Shown piece by piece: positions 40,128-41,614 of a DNA stretch of 41,614 bases. Below the pieces are notes generated by a model. The model was not told the DNA's origin. It did no database searches and saw only the letters and a program-made list of their open reading frames with translations. Position numbers and translations under genes: made by a program. Each line of letters begins with the position of its first letter. Within the stretch, counting starts at the first letter, position 1. Source of the DNA: an uncultured Collinsella sp. (GTDB taxonomy: Bacteria > Actinomycetota > Coriobacteriia > Coriobacteriales > Coriobacteriaceae); assembly GCA_902490405.1 (NCBI GenBank), contig CABUDS010000020.1, positions 1-41,614 of the forward strand, given 5' to 3'.

Positions 40128-41614
40128 GTGAACGCCTTTGACCGCTACGCCCCGTTTATCCAAGACTTCATCTACTCCCACGATTGGGAGAGTCTGCGCT
40201 CCATCCAGGTTGCGGCGGCAGATGCCATCTTCAACACGCAAGACAATGTGCTCCTGACGGCATCCACGGCATCTGGCAAAACTGAGGCGGCCTTCTTTCC
40301 CATCCTGACCGAGTTTTGGGAGAACCCGCCCGCGAGCGTGGGCGCCCTCTACATTGGCCCCCTCAAAGCACTCATCAACGACCAGTTCGTTCGCCTCAAC
40401 GACCTCTGCGAAGAGGCCGATATCCCTGTCTGGCACTGGCACGGCGATGTCTCGCAGTCGCACAAGGCCAAGCTCATCAAAAAACCGAGCGGCATCTTGC
40501 AGATTACGCCCGAGTCGCTCGAGGCGCTCCTGATCCATAAGCACATGGCGATCCCGCGCATGTTTTGCGACCTGCGCTATGTGGTTATCGACGAAGTCCA
40601 TTCGCTCATGCGCGGCGACCGCGGCGGGCAGACGCTCTGTCTTATCGAGCGCCTCTCGCGCATGGCAGGCGTGCAGCCCCGCCGCATTGGCCTTTCGGCC
40701 ACCATCGGCGACCCCGAGCGCGCGGGCGCCTTTCTCTCGCAGGGAACGGGGCGCGACTGCGTTATCCCCCGCTTTGAGGAACCGCGCCGCGTGTGGCGCA
40801 TCTCCATGGAGCACTTCTACAACTCGGGCCCCCAGGCTCAGCAGCGGGAATTCATGGGCACAGGTCCGCAGGAAGCCGAAGTGCTCGCATGCGAGCGCAT
40901 CGAGGCGGCGGCACCCACAGCGCTGCCGGCCGACACCCAAGACACGCGCCACAGCGGACAGCTCACACAGGAGGAGCGCCGTCAACGTCGCGAACGGGCA
41001 CAGGATAAGGCTACCTCCGGGAACCGCCGCACTTCCTCGGCCCCCGAGGGCGAAGTCGACATCCCACGAGCGACCGAGCAGGCGCTTCTCAACCCCACCG
41101 ACACAGCGCCCGACAACGCCGACCCCGGTATGGGCTATATCTTTGAGCATACGCGCGGCCGCAAGTGCCTGGTCTTTGCCAACTCTCGCGAGGAGGCAGA
41201 GGCCGTGTGCTCCATGCTGCGCAGCTACTGCGAGAGCCGGCACGAGCCCGACCGCTTTCTCATCCATCACGGCAATCTTTCGGCATCGCTGCGCGAGACG
41301 GCCGAGGAACTCATGCGCGACGAGGAGCAGACGCAGACAACCGTCACCACCTCTACGTTGGAGCTCGGTATCGATATCGGCCGCCTGGAGCGCGCCTTCC
41401 AGATTGACGCGCCGTTTACCGTTAGCTCCTTTTTGCAGCGCATGGGGCGCACAGGCCGTCGCGATCTTCCGCCCGAGATGTGGTTTGTCATGCGCGAGGA
41501 AGAGCCCGAGCCGCGCACGATGATGCCCGAAACCATTCCCTGGAAGCTCCTGCAGGGTATCGCGCTCGTACAACTCTATCGCGAGGAAAAGTGGGTCGAG
41601 CCACCCGAGCTCGA
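40128..41614 (+). CDS. sngC: Lhr-like DEVH-box helicase, Shango SngC-like (truncated by window end)
   Basis: ATP-dependent superfamily-2 helicase. 495 codons are visible and the frame is still open at the window end. GTG start with AGGAGG 4 bases upstream. Motif I (STASGKTEAA) has Lys51, motif Ia follows (IGPLKALINDQ), motif II DEVH is at 155-158, motif III is LSATIGDP, and motif VI is QRMGRTGRR; between them LVFANSREEAE is motif IV-like. A charged, low-complexity insert lies at about 270-325. The strand, spacing and neighbours make it the third gene of the Shango-like unit. The C-terminal part needs sequence beyond this window. Confidence 0.88.
   Translation, partial: MNAFDRYAPFIQDFIYSHDWESLRSIQVAAADAIFNTQDNVLLTASTASGKTEAAFFPILTEFWENPPASVGALYIGPLKALINDQFVRLNDLCEEADIPVWHWHGDVSQSHKAKLIKKPSGILQITPESLEALLIHKHMAIPRMFCDLRYVVIDEVHSLMRGDRGGQTLCLIERLSRMAGVQPRRIGLSATIGDPERAGAFLSQGTGRDCVIPRFEEPRRVWRISMEHFYNSGPQAQQREFMGTGPQEAEVLACERIEAAAPTALPADTQDTRHSGQLTQEERRQRRERAQDKATSGNRRTSSAPEGEVDIPRATEQALLNPTDTAPDNADPGMGYIFEHTRGRKCLVFANSREEAEAVCSMLRSYCESRHEPDRFLIHHGNLSASLRETAEELMRDEEQTQTTVTTSTLELGIDIGRLERAFQIDAPFTVSSFLQRMGRTGRRDLPPEMWFVMREEEPEPRTMMPETIPWKLLQGIALVQLYREEKWVEPPEL

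Noticed and set aside
36954..41614. BREX type 2 fragment
   Set aside because: The ATPase and helicase families are shared with BREX, but the TerB_N/TerB_C gene leads the operon and no PglW/X/Z-type gene is visible upstream, so Shango fits better. Genes beyond the window could still change this.

Overview
The window looks like the chromosome of a gut Coriobacteriia species, most like Collinsella. This rests on high GC with strong C/G third-position bias, long open antisense frames over real genes, single-chain PurL, GTG starts after AAAGGGGG-type ribosome sites, and a set of amino-acid and lactate/electron-transfer genes. The genus is an inference; no rRNA or other marker is present.

Layout. 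(1) 103-6402, minus strand: a branched-chain amino-acid ABC transporter operon (livF, G, M, H) with two tandem paralogous binding lipoproteins. (2) 6654-8961, plus: homoserine dehydrogenase and a short-chain dehydrogenase, then 8962-9306, which holds a terminator and four 62-bp inverted-repeat units. (3) 9307-14800: a CPA2-type cation/proton antiporter (minus) and purL (plus). (4) About 14.82-23.31 kb: an 8.5-kb integrated element placed just after purL, with all genes on the minus strand. They are tyrosine integrase, a DUF3173 protein plus a deleted copy of it, HUH rolling-circle Rep, a Tn916 Orf21-like FtsK/TcpA ATPase, small membrane proteins (one with a broken frame at a G8 tract), a secreted protein and a membrane-anchored partner. 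It also has two copies of one promoter/leader and two large inverted repeats that may be origins. It resembles a mobilizable element or an AICE in miniature; a filamentous-phage-like provirus is the alternative. (5) 23378-28856: EamA exporter, diguanylate cyclase, KdgT-like permease, AzlCD exporter, HD phosphohydrolase. (6) 28853-32478, minus: a FAD-dependent 2-hydroxyacid dehydrogenase with EtfB and a ferredoxin-fused EtfA, matching the electron-confurcating lactate dehydrogenase LctBCD. (7) 32825-36031, plus: a five-gene cell-surface operon of largely unknown function. (8) 36150-36866: a DUF554 membrane protein. (9) 36954 to the window end: TerB_N/TerB_C protein, DUF2791-type ATPase and Lhr-like DEVH helicase, matching the Shango anti-phage system (SngABC); the helicase runs off the end.

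How it fits together. Regions 1, 2 and 5 handle amino-acid import, synthesis and export; region 6 would let the cell burn lactate with NAD+ by spending reduced ferredoxin. The most interesting undescribed signal is that the element and the chromosomal surface operon each encode what looks like the same pair: a single-pass membrane protein with a beta-rich outer domain, and a secreted protein with a 'V-x-x-P-T' beta domain. That suggests a family of surface gene cassettes which can ride on mobile DNA.

All family names come from reading motifs by eye; no database search was run.
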